A stretch of 64,000 nt of DNA from Gemmatimonadales bacterium. GTDB taxonomy: Bacteria; Gemmatimonadota; Gemmatimonadetes; Gemmatimonadales; GWC2-71-9. Made by a program: the position numbers and the translations under genes. This document shows, piece by piece, positions 1 through 8,283 of this stretch (position 1 is its first letter; every line of letters begins with the position of its first letter). The DNA is taken from positions 124,001 to 188,000 of the forward strand of contig JACKDA010000001.1 of NCBI GenBank assembly GCA_020633775.1. Direction: 5' to 3'. A model generated the notes under the pieces. It did not search any database. It had not been told where the DNA came from and saw only the letters and a list, made by a program, of their open reading frames with translations.

Positions 1-591
1 CGGATGCGCTACCGGACCTCCTACGGGCAGAACCTCTACGATCACTCGCGCGAGGTCGCCTGGCTCGCCGGGATGATGGCGGCCGAACTCCACGGCGATG
101 TCCAGCTCGCCCGCCGCGGCGGGCTGCTGCACGACATCGGCAAGGTCCTCACCCACGAGCACGAGGGGACCCACGTGCAGCTCGGCGTCGAGGTGTCGCG
201 CCGCTACGGCGAGAAGCCGCCCGTGTTGAACGCGATCGAGGCGCACCACGATGACGTGCCGCACGGCAGTACCGAGTCGGTGCTGGTGCAGGCCGCCGAT
301 GCGATCAGCGGCGCGCGACCGGGGGCGCGGCGCGAGGCGTTCGACAGCTACATGAAGCGGCTGGTCCGCCTCGAGGCGATCGCCGGCGAGTTCACCGGCG
401 TGGAGAAGACCACGGTGATCCAGGCCGGTCGCGAGGTCCGCGTCATCGTCAAGCCCGAGGCGGTCGATGACGCCGGCGCGCGCGACCTCTCCGAGGCGAT
501 CGCCCGCCGGATCGAATCCGAACTGCAGTACCCGGGACAGATCCGGGTGACCGTCATCCGCGAGACCCGCGCAACGGAGGTGGCCCGATGA
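1..591 (+). CDS. rny: Ribonuclease Y, C-terminal part (cut by window edge)
   Basis: RNase Y is a membrane-anchored endoribonuclease that initiates mRNA decay. Only the C-terminal ~196 residues are in the window; the frame is open to base 1, so the N-terminal membrane anchor, coiled coil and KH domain lie upstream. Visible is the HD metal-dependent phosphohydrolase domain: the QNLYDHSREVAWLAG segment, then LLHDIGK with the HD pair at about residues 43-44 from the first Met, and EAHHDD further on. The C-terminal segment ending IRVTVIRETRATEVAR matches the usual RNase Y tail. The stop overlaps the folD start as ATGA, so the two are probably co-transcribed and translationally coupled. Identification is confident from the HD motif set. 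Confidence 0.93.
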   Translation, partial: RMRYRTSYGQNLYDHSREVAWLAGMMAAELHGDVQLARRGGLLHDIGKVLTHEHEGTHVQLGVEVSRRYGEKPPVLNAIEAHHDDVPHGSTESVLVQAADAISGARPGARREAFDSYMKRLVRLEAIAGEFTGVEKTTVIQAGREVRVIVKPEAVDDAGARDLSEAIARRIESELQYPGQIRVTVIRETRATEVAR

Positions 592-1469
592 GCGCCAGGA
601 TCCTCGATGGGGCGGCGATCGCCGCGGAGATCCAGCTCGAGGTGCGCGAGCGCACCGCGAAGCTGGTCGCGCGGGGGATCGTCCCCAACCTGACCGTCCT
701 GCTCGTCGGCGAGGACCCGGCGTCGCAGATCTATGTCCGCTCGAAGAATCGCGCCTGCCACGAGGCGGGGATGGCGTCGGCCACGATCACGCTGCCGGCC
801 GACACCCCCGAGGCCGAGTTGCTGGCGCGGATCGACCGCCTCAACGCCGACGCCTCGGTGCACGGGATCCTCTGCCAGATGCCGCTGCCGTCGCACATCG
901 ATGCCGACAAGGTGCTGCGCCGGATCGACCCGGCGAAGGATGTCGACGGGTTCCACCCGATGAACGTCGGCAAGCTCGTGCTCGGCGATCCGACCGCGTT
1001 CCTCCCCGCGACCCCGGCCGGGATCCAGGAGATCCTCCGGCGCTCCGACATCTCGACCCGCGGGGCGCGCGCGGTGGTGGTCGGGCGCTCCACGATCGTG
1101 GGTCGGCCGATGGCCAACCTGCTGCTGCAGCCGGGCCCCGGCGGCGACGCGACCGTCACCGTCTGCCACTCCCGCACCCGTGACCTCCCGGCGATCTGTC
1201 GCGAGGCCGACCTGCTCGTCGTCGCGATCGGGCGGGCGCACTTCCTTGGCGCCGACGCCGTGCAGCCCGGCGCGACCGTGATCGACGTCGGCATCAACCG
1301 GATCGCCGACCCGACCGCGAAGAAGGGATATCGCGTCGTGGGTGACGTCGATTTCGACGCCGTGCGCGAGATCGCCGGCGCGATCACGCCGGTCCCGGGC
1401 GGTGTCGGTCGGATGACCATCGCGATGGTGCTGCAGAACACCCTGCTCGCGGCGGAACGGCAGGCGTGA
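588..1469 (+). CDS. folD: Methylenetetrahydrofolate dehydrogenase / cyclohydrolase FolD
   Basis: Bifunctional cytosolic enzyme interconverting 5,10-methylene-THF, 5,10-methenyl-THF and 10-formyl-THF, using NADP. The 293-residue product has the family's length. Near residues 45-55 is the active-site segment SQIYVRSKNRACHEAGM, with the conserved Tyr and catalytic Lys (YVRSK). The FLPATPAGI segment, the dinucleotide-binding VVGRSTIVGRPMANLL and the C-terminal ITPVPGGVGRMTIAMVL are all FolD signatures. It starts at the ATG of the ATGA overlap with rny and ends in a GTGA overlap with xseA, placing it inside one operon. Nothing looks degenerate. Confidence 0.96.
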   Translation: MSARILDGAAIAAEIQLEVRERTAKLVARGIVPNLTVLLVGEDPASQIYVRSKNRACHEAGMASATITLPADTPEAELLARIDRLNADASVHGILCQMPLPSHIDADKVLRRIDPAKDVDGFHPMNVGKLVLGDPTAFLPATPAGIQEILRRSDISTRGARAVVVGRSTIVGRPMANLLLQPGPGGDATVTVCHSRTRDLPAICREADLLVVAIGRAHFLGADAVQPGATVIDVGINRIADPTAKKGYRVVGDVDFDAVREIAGAITPVPGGVGRMTIAMVLQNTLLAAERQA

Positions 1470-2731
1470 GCGCGCTCGAGGAGGCGTGGACGGTCAGTCG
1501 ACTCGCCCGCACGGTGAAGCAGCGGGTGGAGCAGGACTTTCCGGCGACCTGGGTGCGCGGCGAGCTGGTCGGGCTCAAGCGCTACCCGAGCGGCCACCTC
1601 TACTTCGGGCTGCGCGACGACCTCGCGAAGGTCGATTGCACGATCTGGCGCTCGGTCGCCGCGCGGCTGAAGACCCCGCTCGAGGACGGGATGGAGGTGT
1701 TCGCCCTCGGCACCCCGTCGGTGTGGGAGGAGCGCACCGCGCTGCGGTTCAACATCGTGCAGGTGCTGCCGGCGGCCGCGGTGGGGACCGCCGCGCAGGC
1801 GGTGGAGCGCACCCGCCAGGCGCTGCTCGCCGACGGGCTGCTCGATCCGGGACGGAAGCGACCGCTGCCGCCATTCCCGCGGCGCATCGCCCTGATCACC
1901 TCGGTGGCCGGGGCGGCGGTGCGCGACGTGATCACGGTGGCGCGTCGGCGTTGGCCGGGGATCGAGGTCGTGGTGATCGGTGCGACGGTGCAGGGGGATG
2001 CCGCGCCGGCGGAACTGGTGGCGGCGCTCGAGCTGCTGCCGCGCATTCCCGACGTCGACCTCTGCATCATCGGGCGCGGCGGTGGCGCGAAGGAGGATCT
2101 GGCCGCCTTCAACGACGAGGCCGTCTGCCGGGCGATCGCCGCGGCGCCGGTGCCGATCGTGAGTGCGGTGGGTCACGAGGTCGATGTCACCCTCGCCGAC
2201 CTCGTGGCGGATGTCCGCGCGGCGACCCCGTCGCAGGCCGCCGAATTTGCGATTCCCGAACGGGCCGAGGTCGCCCGGCGAGCTGCGTCGCTGGAGTCGG
2301 CGCTCGGCGGCGCGATGCGCACCCTGGTCACTCGGCGGCAGGAGCGACTCGACCGGACCCGCGAACGGATGGGCGCCGCACTGCTGCAGCGGTTGCGGCA
2401 GCAGGAGCGCCGGGTGCATGCGGTGCGCGTCGCGCTGCCCGCGGCGCTCGAACGCCATGTCCGCAGGCCGCGCGAACGGCTCGCCGCCCTCGGCGCGCGG
2501 CTCGAGCCCGCCGTCGAGCGCCGACTCGCCCGCGCCCGCGCCGCCGTGGAGCGGCAAGCCGCCGCCCTGCATGCCCTCTCGCCGGTCGCCGTCCTCGGTC
2601 GCGGCTACGCGATGGCGCGGGACGAGACCGGGCGCGTCCTGCGGCAGGTGGCCGACCTCTCAGCCGGGACGCGCTTCACCCTGCGGGTGAGTGATGGCGA
2701 GGTCCCGGCACGAACCCTGGAGAATCCATGA
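1466..2731 (+). CDS. xseA: Exodeoxyribonuclease VII large subunit
   Basis: Catalytic subunit of exonuclease VII, which degrades single-stranded DNA to oligonucleotides together with XseB. The N-terminal ~100 residues form the OB-fold (VSRLARTVKQRVEQ, then WVRGEL and GHLYFGLRDD). The catalytic domain carries the GRGGGAKEDL signature, FNDEAV and VGHEVDVTLADLVAD followed by RAATPSQAAE. The C-terminal third is an Arg/Glu-rich helical coiled coil that binds small subunits. The start is the GTG of the GTGA overlap with folD and the stop overlaps the xseB start as ATGA, so both subunits are made from one message. At 421 residues it is of ordinary length. Confidence 0.96.
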   Translation: MSALEEAWTVSRLARTVKQRVEQDFPATWVRGELVGLKRYPSGHLYFGLRDDLAKVDCTIWRSVAARLKTPLEDGMEVFALGTPSVWEERTALRFNIVQVLPAAAVGTAAQAVERTRQALLADGLLDPGRKRPLPPFPRRIALITSVAGAAVRDVITVARRRWPGIEVVVIGATVQGDAAPAELVAALELLPRIPDVDLCIIGRGGGAKEDLAAFNDEAVCRAIAAAPVPIVSAVGHEVDVTLADLVADVRAATPSQAAEFAIPERAEVARRAASLESALGGAMRTLVTRRQERLDRTRERMGAALLQRLRQQERRVHAVRVALPAALERHVRRPRERLAALGARLEPAVERRLARARAAVERQAAALHALSPVAVLGRGYAMARDETGRVLRQVADLSAGTRFTLRVSDGEVPARTLENP

Positions 2732-2958
2732 GCGACACCCCGACCCTTGGCGAGGACCTCAAGCGGCTGGAGGAGATCGTCCGGCGACTCGAGGCCGACG
2801 ATCTGCCGATCGAGGAGGCGCTGGCGATCTTCGAGGAAGGCGTCGGTCGCCTCCGCGCCGCGAAGCTGCGCCTCGCCGAGGCGGAGACCCGCGTCGTCCA
2901 GGTGCTGCGCGACACCGCGGAGGATGGGACCGTGCGGCTCGAACCGCTCGATGGCTGA
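2728..2958 (+). CDS. xseB: Exodeoxyribonuclease VII small subunit
   Basis: A 76-residue helical protein that binds the coiled coil of XseA to form exonuclease VII. The sequence has the compact two-helix pattern of the family: LGEDLKRLEEIVRRLEADDLPIEEAL, then FEEGVGRLRAAKLRLAEAE. It begins in an ATGA overlap with xseA and ends eight bases inside the ispA start, so its translation is probably coupled to both. The xseA-xseB-ispA-dxs order is common in bacteria and supports the call. Confidence 0.94.
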   Translation: MSDTPTLGEDLKRLEEIVRRLEADDLPIEEALAIFEEGVGRLRAAKLRLAEAETRVVQVLRDTAEDGTVRLEPLDG

Positions 2959-3847
2959 GCGACCCGCCGTGCTGGACGAGGCGCGCCGCGAGGTCGACGC
3001 GCGCCTCGACCGGGCCGCCGAGCGGATCCGCGGCGAGACACCCGGACGGCTCGGCGAGGCCCTCGCCTACGCCCTGCGTTCGCCGGGGAAGCGGGTCCGT
3101 CCCGCGCTGGTGCTGGCGGCCTACCGGGCGACCGGGGGCAGCGATCCCGCCGTCGGCGGGATCGCCGCGGCCGTCGAGATCGTCCACACCTATTCGCTGG
3201 TCCACGACGACCTGCCGTGCATGGACGATGACGCCTTGCGTCGGGGTCGTCCGACCAGCCACGTCGCCTTTGACGTGCCGACCGCGACGCGCGTCGGCTA
3301 CCTGCTCGTGCCGGTCGCCGCGGAGGAGCTGGCACGTGCCGGGGAGGAGATGGGGCTTGATGCGGCGACCGTGGGGCGGCTCGCGAGCGAGCTGTTCGAG
3401 GCCGGCGGCATCCGCGGGATGGTCGGCGGCCAGTGGCGCGACCTCGAGGCGGAAGGCCGCCGGCTCGACCTCGCCGGGTTGCAGGAGGTGCACGGCGGGA
3501 AGACGGGGGCCCTGATCGCCGCCTCGGTGGTGCTGGGGGGCATCGCCGCCGGGGCGCCGCCCGACCGCCTCGAGGCGCTCCGCGCGTTCGGGACCGAGAT
3601 CGGCCTCTCGTTCCAGGTCGCCGACGACGTCCTCGACGCCACCCGCACCTCGGAGCAGCTCGGCAAGACGGCCGGCAAGGACGCCGAGGTCGCCAAGAGC
3701 ACCTATGTCGGGCTCCTTGGGGTGAGCGCGGCGGCGGAGGCGGCGCGCCGCCACGCCGACCGCGGCGTCCGGGCGCTCGAGGTGGCAGGCCTGGCCGACG
3801 GCGCCCTCGCTCCCCTGGCGCGGTATATTGTGGATCGTACCTCCTGA
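2951..3847 (+). CDS. ispA: Short-chain polyprenyl diphosphate synthase (FPP/GGPP type)
   Basis: Condenses IPP with allylic diphosphates to make farnesyl or geranylgeranyl diphosphate, feeding undecaprenyl phosphate, quinone tails and carotenoids. The 298-residue product has the first Asp-rich motif as VHDDLPCMDDD (two Asp, four residues, Asp), the second as ADDVLD, and GKRVRP and GGQWRDL segments. A longer in-frame opening begins inside xseB, but the ATG at 2951 fits the family N-terminus and overlaps the xseB stop by eight bases. The four-residue spacing in the first Asp motif is that of bacterial farnesyl/geranylgeranyl synthases; product length cannot be decided by eye. Confidence 0.9.
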   Translation: MAERPAVLDEARREVDARLDRAAERIRGETPGRLGEALAYALRSPGKRVRPALVLAAYRATGGSDPAVGGIAAAVEIVHTYSLVHDDLPCMDDDALRRGRPTSHVAFDVPTATRVGYLLVPVAAEELARAGEEMGLDAATVGRLASELFEAGGIRGMVGGQWRDLEAEGRRLDLAGLQEVHGGKTGALIAASVVLGGIAAGAPPDRLEALRAFGTEIGLSFQVADDVLDATRTSEQLGKTAGKDAEVAKSTYVGLLGVSAAAEAARRHADRGVRALEVAGLADGALAPLARYIVDRTS

Positions 3848-3874
3848 GCATTGATCCCTCCTCCCGGAGTGCCG

Positions 3875-5764
3875 ATGTCCCTCCTCGCCGAAATCCAGGG
3901 CCCCGAGGACCTCAAGAAACTCTCCCGCGCCCAGCTGCCGCAGCTGGCCCAGGAGGTTCGCGACCACCTGATCGACTGCTGCTCGGTGACGGGCGGGCAC
4001 ATCGGGGCGTCGCTCGGCGTGGTGGAGCTGGCGATCGCGCTGCTCTACGAGTTCGACTCGCCGACGGACAAGGTGCTCTGGGACGTCGGGCACCAGGCCT
4101 ATGCCTGGAAGCTCCTGACCGGTCGCCGGGACGAGTTCCAGACGCTGCGGACCGAGGGCGGGATCAGCGGCTTCCTGAAGCGCGACGAGTCGCCGCATGA
4201 CCAGTTCGGCGCCGGCCACGCCGGCACCGCGATGTCGGCCGCCCTCGGGATGGCCGCGGCGCGCGACCTGCACGGCCAGGACCACAAGGTCGTCGCCGTC
4301 GTCGGCGACGGCGCCCTCACCTGCGGGTTGTCGTACGAGGGGATGAACAACGCCGGGCACTCCGATCGGGACATCATCCTGATCGTCAACGACAACGGGA
4401 TGAGCATCTCGCCGAACGTCGGCGCGATCTCGACCCTCCTCGGCTCGATCGTCGCCGATCCGCGGACCGATCGCCTGCGCGAGCGGCTCAAGAAGATGAC
4501 GCTCAAGATCGGCGACGTCTTCGGCGACGGGGTGGTCCACCTCGCGAAGAACGTCGAGGAGTCGGTCAAGAACCTGTTCAGCAACGGGATGCTCTTCGAG
4601 GAGCTCGGCTTCCGCTACTTCGGGCCGATCGACGGGCACGACCTCGACAAGCTGACCCAGACGCTGGCCCACGTCCGCGGGCTCGGCGGGCCGCGCGTGG
4701 TGCACGTGCTGACCGAGAAGGGGAAGGGATTCGCGTTCGCCGAGGCGAACCGCGAGAAGTGGCACGGCCTCGCCGCCTACGACAAGGAGACCGGCGAGGC
4801 GCGCAAGGCCGCGAGCGGCCCGCCGAGCTGGACGCAGGTCTTCGGCGACGCGATCACCGGGCTGGCCGAGGAGCGCGAGGACGTGATCGCGGTCACCGCG
4901 GCGATGCCGAGCGGCTCGGGGACGGCGATCTTCCAGAAGCGCTTCCCCGAGCGGTTCTTCGACGTCGGGATCGCCGAGGGACATGCGGTGACGTTCGCCG
5001 CCGGCGCGGCGACGCAGGGGATCCGCCCGATCGTGGCGATCTACTCGACGTTCCTGCAGCGCGGCTACGACAACATCATCCACGACGTCGCGGTGCAGCA
5101 CCTCCCGGTCACCTTCTGCATGGACCGCGCGGGACTCGTCGGCGAGGACGGCCAGACGCACATGGGGCTGTACGACATCCCCTACATGCTGGCGGTGCCG
5201 GGGATGACGGTGACGGCGCCGAAGGATGCCGACGAGCTGATCGGGCTGCTGCGCACCGCGCTCGACCATGACGGCCCGTTCTGCACCCGCTACCCGCGGG
5301 ACAAGGCGCCGGAGGATCCCAATCCGGTCGGGTCGGTGCCGGCGATCCCGTACGGCACCTGGGAGCTGCTCCGTCCCGGCCGCGACGTCGCCATCCTCGG
5401 CACCGGGACGATGGCGCTCCCGGCGGCGCGGGCCGCCGAGCTGCTCGCCGCCGAAGGGATCGATGCCGCGGCGATCAACGCGCGCTTCCTGAAGCCGATG
5501 GACGAGACGATGCTGGCCGACATCCTGGCCCACTGCCGCCTGGTCATCACCGTCGAGGAGGGCGCGGTGATCAACGGCTTCGGGGCGATGCTCGCCGCGC
5601 GGCTCGACGCCACGCATCCGTCGGTGCGGGTCATCACGATGGGCGTGCCCGACGAGCTGATCGTGCAGGCCGCACGATCCCGGCAGCTCGAGCGCTACGG
5701 CCTGACGGCCGACGGGATCGCGGCGCGTGCGCGCGCCGCGCTCGCCGACGCCGTCGTGCGCTGA
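3875..5764 (+). CDS. dxs: 1-deoxy-D-xylulose-5-phosphate synthase
   Basis: Thiamine-diphosphate enzyme joining pyruvate and glyceraldehyde 3-phosphate, the first step of the MEP isoprenoid route (dxr lies at 36024). The 629-residue protein has VGHQAYAWKLLTGR near the N-terminus, the ThDP/Mg motif GDGALTCGLSYEGMNNAG, a transketolase pyrimidine domain (DVGIAEGHAVTFAAG) and a C-terminal domain. The ATG at 3875 is preferred to the TTG at 3851 because GGAG lies 5 bases before it. A -10-like TATATT at 3824-3829 within the ispA 3' end could provide an internal promoter. The stop codon at 5762-5764 forms part of the likely Shine-Dalgarno of nadK. Confidence 0.96.
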   Translation: MSLLAEIQGPEDLKKLSRAQLPQLAQEVRDHLIDCCSVTGGHIGASLGVVELAIALLYEFDSPTDKVLWDVGHQAYAWKLLTGRRDEFQTLRTEGGISGFLKRDESPHDQFGAGHAGTAMSAALGMAAARDLHGQDHKVVAVVGDGALTCGLSYEGMNNAGHSDRDIILIVNDNGMSISPNVGAISTLLGSIVADPRTDRLRERLKKMTLKIGDVFGDGVVHLAKNVEESVKNLFSNGMLFEELGFRYFGPIDGHDLDKLTQTLAHVRGLGGPRVVHVLTEKGKGFAFAEANREKWHGLAAYDKETGEARKAASGPPSWTQVFGDAITGLAEEREDVIAVTAAMPSGSGTAIFQKRFPERFFDVGIAEGHAVTFAAGAATQGIRPIVAIYSTFLQRGYDNIIHDVAVQHLPVTFCMDRAGLVGEDGQTHMGLYDIPYMLAVPGMTVTAPKDADELIGLLRTALDHDGPFCTRYPRDKAPEDPNPVGSVPAIPYGTWELLRPGRDVAILGTGTMALPAARAAELLAAEGIDAAAINARFLKPMDETMLADILAHCRLVITVEEGAVINGFGAMLAARLDATHPSVRVITMGVPDELIVQAARSRQLERYGLTADGIAARARAALADAVVR

Positions 5765-5772
5765 GGTCTCCC

Positions 5773-6621
5773 CTGCGGGTCGGGATCGTCGCCAACCCGC
5801 GCTACCCCGACCTCGGCGAGATCCTCGCCGGGGTCGCGGCGAGCATCACCGCCCGCGGCTGGTCGATCGCCGGCGGTGAGGAACTCGAGGGCCTCGACGC
5901 CCCGCCGCTCGATCCCACCGCGCTCGACCTGCTGCTCACCCTCGGCGGCGACGGCACGCTGCTGCGCGCGGCCCATCGGCTGCGCGGGGCACCGGTGCCG
6001 ATCCTCGGGCTCAACTTCGGCCGGATCGGCTTCCTGACGGCGATGCCGCGCGACCGCGCGATCGAGGCGCTCGATCTCTGGCAGGAGGGGCGCTACACCC
6101 TCAGCTCGCGCGCGATGCTCGAGGCCTCGCTCGTCGATGGCCAGGGCGACCAGACGCCGCTCCGCGCGCTCAACGACGTGGTGCTCCACAAGACCGGCGT
6201 CGCGCGCGTCGCCCGCGTGCAGGTGCACGTCGACGAGGAGTCGATCGGCCCCATCTCGGCCGACGGGATCGTGATCGCCTCGCCCACCGGCTCGACCGCG
6301 TACTCGCTGAGCGCCGGCGGCCCGGTGGTCGCCCCCACCCTCGACGCGATGGTGGTGACGCCGATCTGCGCCCACTCGCTCTCGGTGCGGCCGCTGGTGG
6401 TGCCGCCAAGTGCCACGGTCACGGTCGCCCCGCTCGATCCGCACCCGCACGAGCTGATGGTCTCGTGCGATGGCCAGGTCGCGCGACACGTCGGGCCGGA
6501 GGAACGCCTCTCGGTGCGGGTCAGCTCGTCGCGGGTGGTGCTGGTCCGGTTCCCGGGGATGGGGTTCATGACCCGGCTGCGCGAGAAGCTGCACTGGGGC
6601 GACCTCTCCGGACGCGGCTGA
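5773..6621 (+). CDS. nadK: NAD kinase, apparent CTG start
   Basis: Phosphorylates NAD to NADP. The core motifs are all present: GGDGTLLRA (bases 5944-5970), NFGRIGFLTA, NDVVLHKTG and DGIVIASPTGSTAYSLSAGGPVV. No ATG, GTG or TTG exists in this frame between the region of the dxs stop and GTG 5995, yet the frame is open and homologous upstream of 5995: it reads LRVGIVANPRYP, a typical NAD kinase N-terminus, then the GGDGT motif. The CTG at 5773 sits 6 bases after a TGAGG Shine-Dalgarno (5762-5766) that overlaps the dxs stop, giving a 282-residue product. Starting at GTG 5995 would delete the GGDGT catalytic loop, so CTG initiation is inferred. Confidence 0.88.
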   Translation: MRVGIVANPRYPDLGEILAGVAASITARGWSIAGGEELEGLDAPPLDPTALDLLLTLGGDGTLLRAAHRLRGAPVPILGLNFGRIGFLTAMPRDRAIEALDLWQEGRYTLSSRAMLEASLVDGQGDQTPLRALNDVVLHKTGVARVARVQVHVDEESIGPISADGIVIASPTGSTAYSLSAGGPVVAPTLDAMVVTPICAHSLSVRPLVVPPSATVTVAPLDPHPHELMVSCDGQVARHVGPEERLSVRVSSSRVVLVRFPGMGFMTRLREKLHWGDLSGRG

Positions 6622-8283
6622 GTGCTTCGCTCGCTGCGCGTGCGCGACCTCGCCACGGTCGCCGATGTCTCGCTCGATCTCGGTCCCGGGCTCAACGTCC
6701 TCACCGGTGAGACCGGTGCCGGCAAGTCGATGCTGGTCGATGCCCTCGCCCTCCTGCTCGGCGATCGTGCCGATCGCGCGGCGGTGCGCACCGGCGCGGC
6801 CCGCGCCGTCGTGGACGGCGCGTTCGACGCCGCCTCCCCGGAACTCGCGGCCCGACTCGACGCCGCCGGTCTCGACATCGCCGATCAGGTGGTGATCCGT
6901 CGCGAGGTGAGTGCCGAGGGGCGCTCGCGCGCGTGGGTGAACGGCTCCCCGACCACCATCGGCGTCCTCGCCGAGATCGGTGCCCACCTGCTCGACCTGC
7001 ACGGACAGCACCAGTCGCTGGAGTTGACCCAGGCCGCGACCCAACGGCGCTTGCTCGACGCGCACGGCGATGCCGGCGACGAGCTCGAGGCGGTGCGCGC
7101 CGCGCACGCGGCGTTGCTGGCCGTGCGCGAGGAGCACCAGGCGCTCGCCGCCCGTCGGGACGAGGCGCTTCGCCGCGCAGACTGGTTGCGGCACGTGGTG
7201 GACGAGATCGACGCCGCGAGGATCCGTCCCGGCGAGGACGAGGCGCTCGCCCGCGAGGCCGGGCGGCTCGCGCAGGCCGGCGTCCTCGGCGCCCACGCGC
7301 GCGAGGCACTCGCACTGCTCGACGCCGAGGATGCAGGGGTGCGCGACCGGCTCGGACGCCTCGCGCGGATGTTCGACCAGCTGGCCCGCCGCGACGAGAC
7401 CGTCACGGGATGGCGCGAACTCCTTGACGGGGCGTGGGCCTCGCTCGATGAGCTGAGTCGGCGGCTCGCCGAGTACGCCGATGACGTGGCCGAGGACCCC
7501 GATCGTCTCGTGACCCTCGAACGGCGTCGCGACCTGCTCGGCGACCTGATGCGCCGCCACGGCGGGACGCTCGATGCGGTGCTCGAGACCCGGCGGAGCG
7601 CCGGGGAGGAACTCGACCTGCTGGACCGGGCCGAGCTCGACCTGGCGGGCCTCGCTCGCCGCGAGGCCGACGCCGCTGCGCGCCTCACCGCCGCGGCCGC
7701 GGCATTGACGATCCGCCGCACCCGGGCGGCCGAGCGCCTCGCCGGGGAGGTCACCCGGCTGCTGCCCTCGCTCGGACTGGTCGATGGCGAGTTGCTCGTG
7801 CAGCTCACGCCGGTGGACCCGATCGCCGCCGATGGGGCGGAGCAGGTGACGTTCCGGGCGCGGCTCAACCGCGGGCTCGCGGAGCGCCCGATCGCGCAGG
7901 CGGCCTCAGGGGGTGAGCTGTCGCGCCTGATGCTCGCGCTGAAGGTCGCGCTCGCGCGCCACGACGAGGTGCCGACGCTCGTCTTCGACGAGATCGACCA
8001 GGGAATCGGCGGCGAGACCGGCGGACACGTGGGTGCTGCGCTCGCGCGGCTCTCGCATCAGCATCAGGTGCTGGTGATCACCCACCTCCCGCAGATCGCG
8101 GCGCGTGCCGATCGTCACCTGGTCGTGCAGAAGGGGGACCGCGGCGGGATCGCGACGTCTGACGTGCGGGTCCTCCACGGCGAGGATCGCGTCGTCGAGC
8201 TCGCGCGGATGCTGGGGAGTGCCGACGACGCCAACGCGCGCCGCCTCGCGCTGTCGCTCCTGTCGGCGGCCGTCAGCGACTGA
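6622..8283 (+). CDS. recN: DNA repair protein RecN
   Basis: SMC-like ATPase acting in double-strand break repair. The 553-residue protein has an N-terminal Walker A GETGAGKSMLVDAL near residue 30, a long central Arg/Glu/Ala-rich coiled coil (about residues 140-350), and a C-terminal signature and Walker B (ASGGELSRLMLAL, TLVFDEIDQGIGGETG). The GTG start directly abuts the nadK stop with no gap. The gene is last in the plus-strand operon and its 3' end overlaps the convergent outer-membrane protein gene by 11 bases; I see no intrinsic terminator there. Confidence 0.96.
   Translation: MLRSLRVRDLATVADVSLDLGPGLNVLTGETGAGKSMLVDALALLLGDRADRAAVRTGAARAVVDGAFDAASPELAARLDAAGLDIADQVVIRREVSAEGRSRAWVNGSPTTIGVLAEIGAHLLDLHGQHQSLELTQAATQRRLLDAHGDAGDELEAVRAAHAALLAVREEHQALAARRDEALRRADWLRHVVDEIDAARIRPGEDEALAREAGRLAQAGVLGAHAREALALLDAEDAGVRDRLGRLARMFDQLARRDETVTGWRELLDGAWASLDELSRRLAEYADDVAEDPDRLVTLERRRDLLGDLMRRHGGTLDAVLETRRSAGEELDLLDRAELDLAGLARREADAAARLTAAAAALTIRRTRAAERLAGEVTRLLPSLGLVDGELLVQLTPVDPIAADGAEQVTFRARLNRGLAERPIAQAASGGELSRLMLALKVALARHDEVPTLVFDEIDQGIGGETGGHVGAALARLSHQHQVLVITHLPQIAARADRHLVVQKGDRGGIATSDVRVLHGEDRVVELARMLGSADDANARRLALSLLSAAVSD

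Noticed and set aside
731..2572. Long minus-strand open frames across folD and xseA
   Set aside because: Composition and lack of motifs show they are shadows of the real plus-strand genes.
3851..3874. dxs start at TTG 3851
   Set aside because: ATG 3875 has a Shine-Dalgarno at 5 bases and gives the normal N-terminus.
5995..6621. NAD kinase starting at GTG 5995
   Set aside because: It would lack the GGDGT loop that is encoded upstream in the same open frame.
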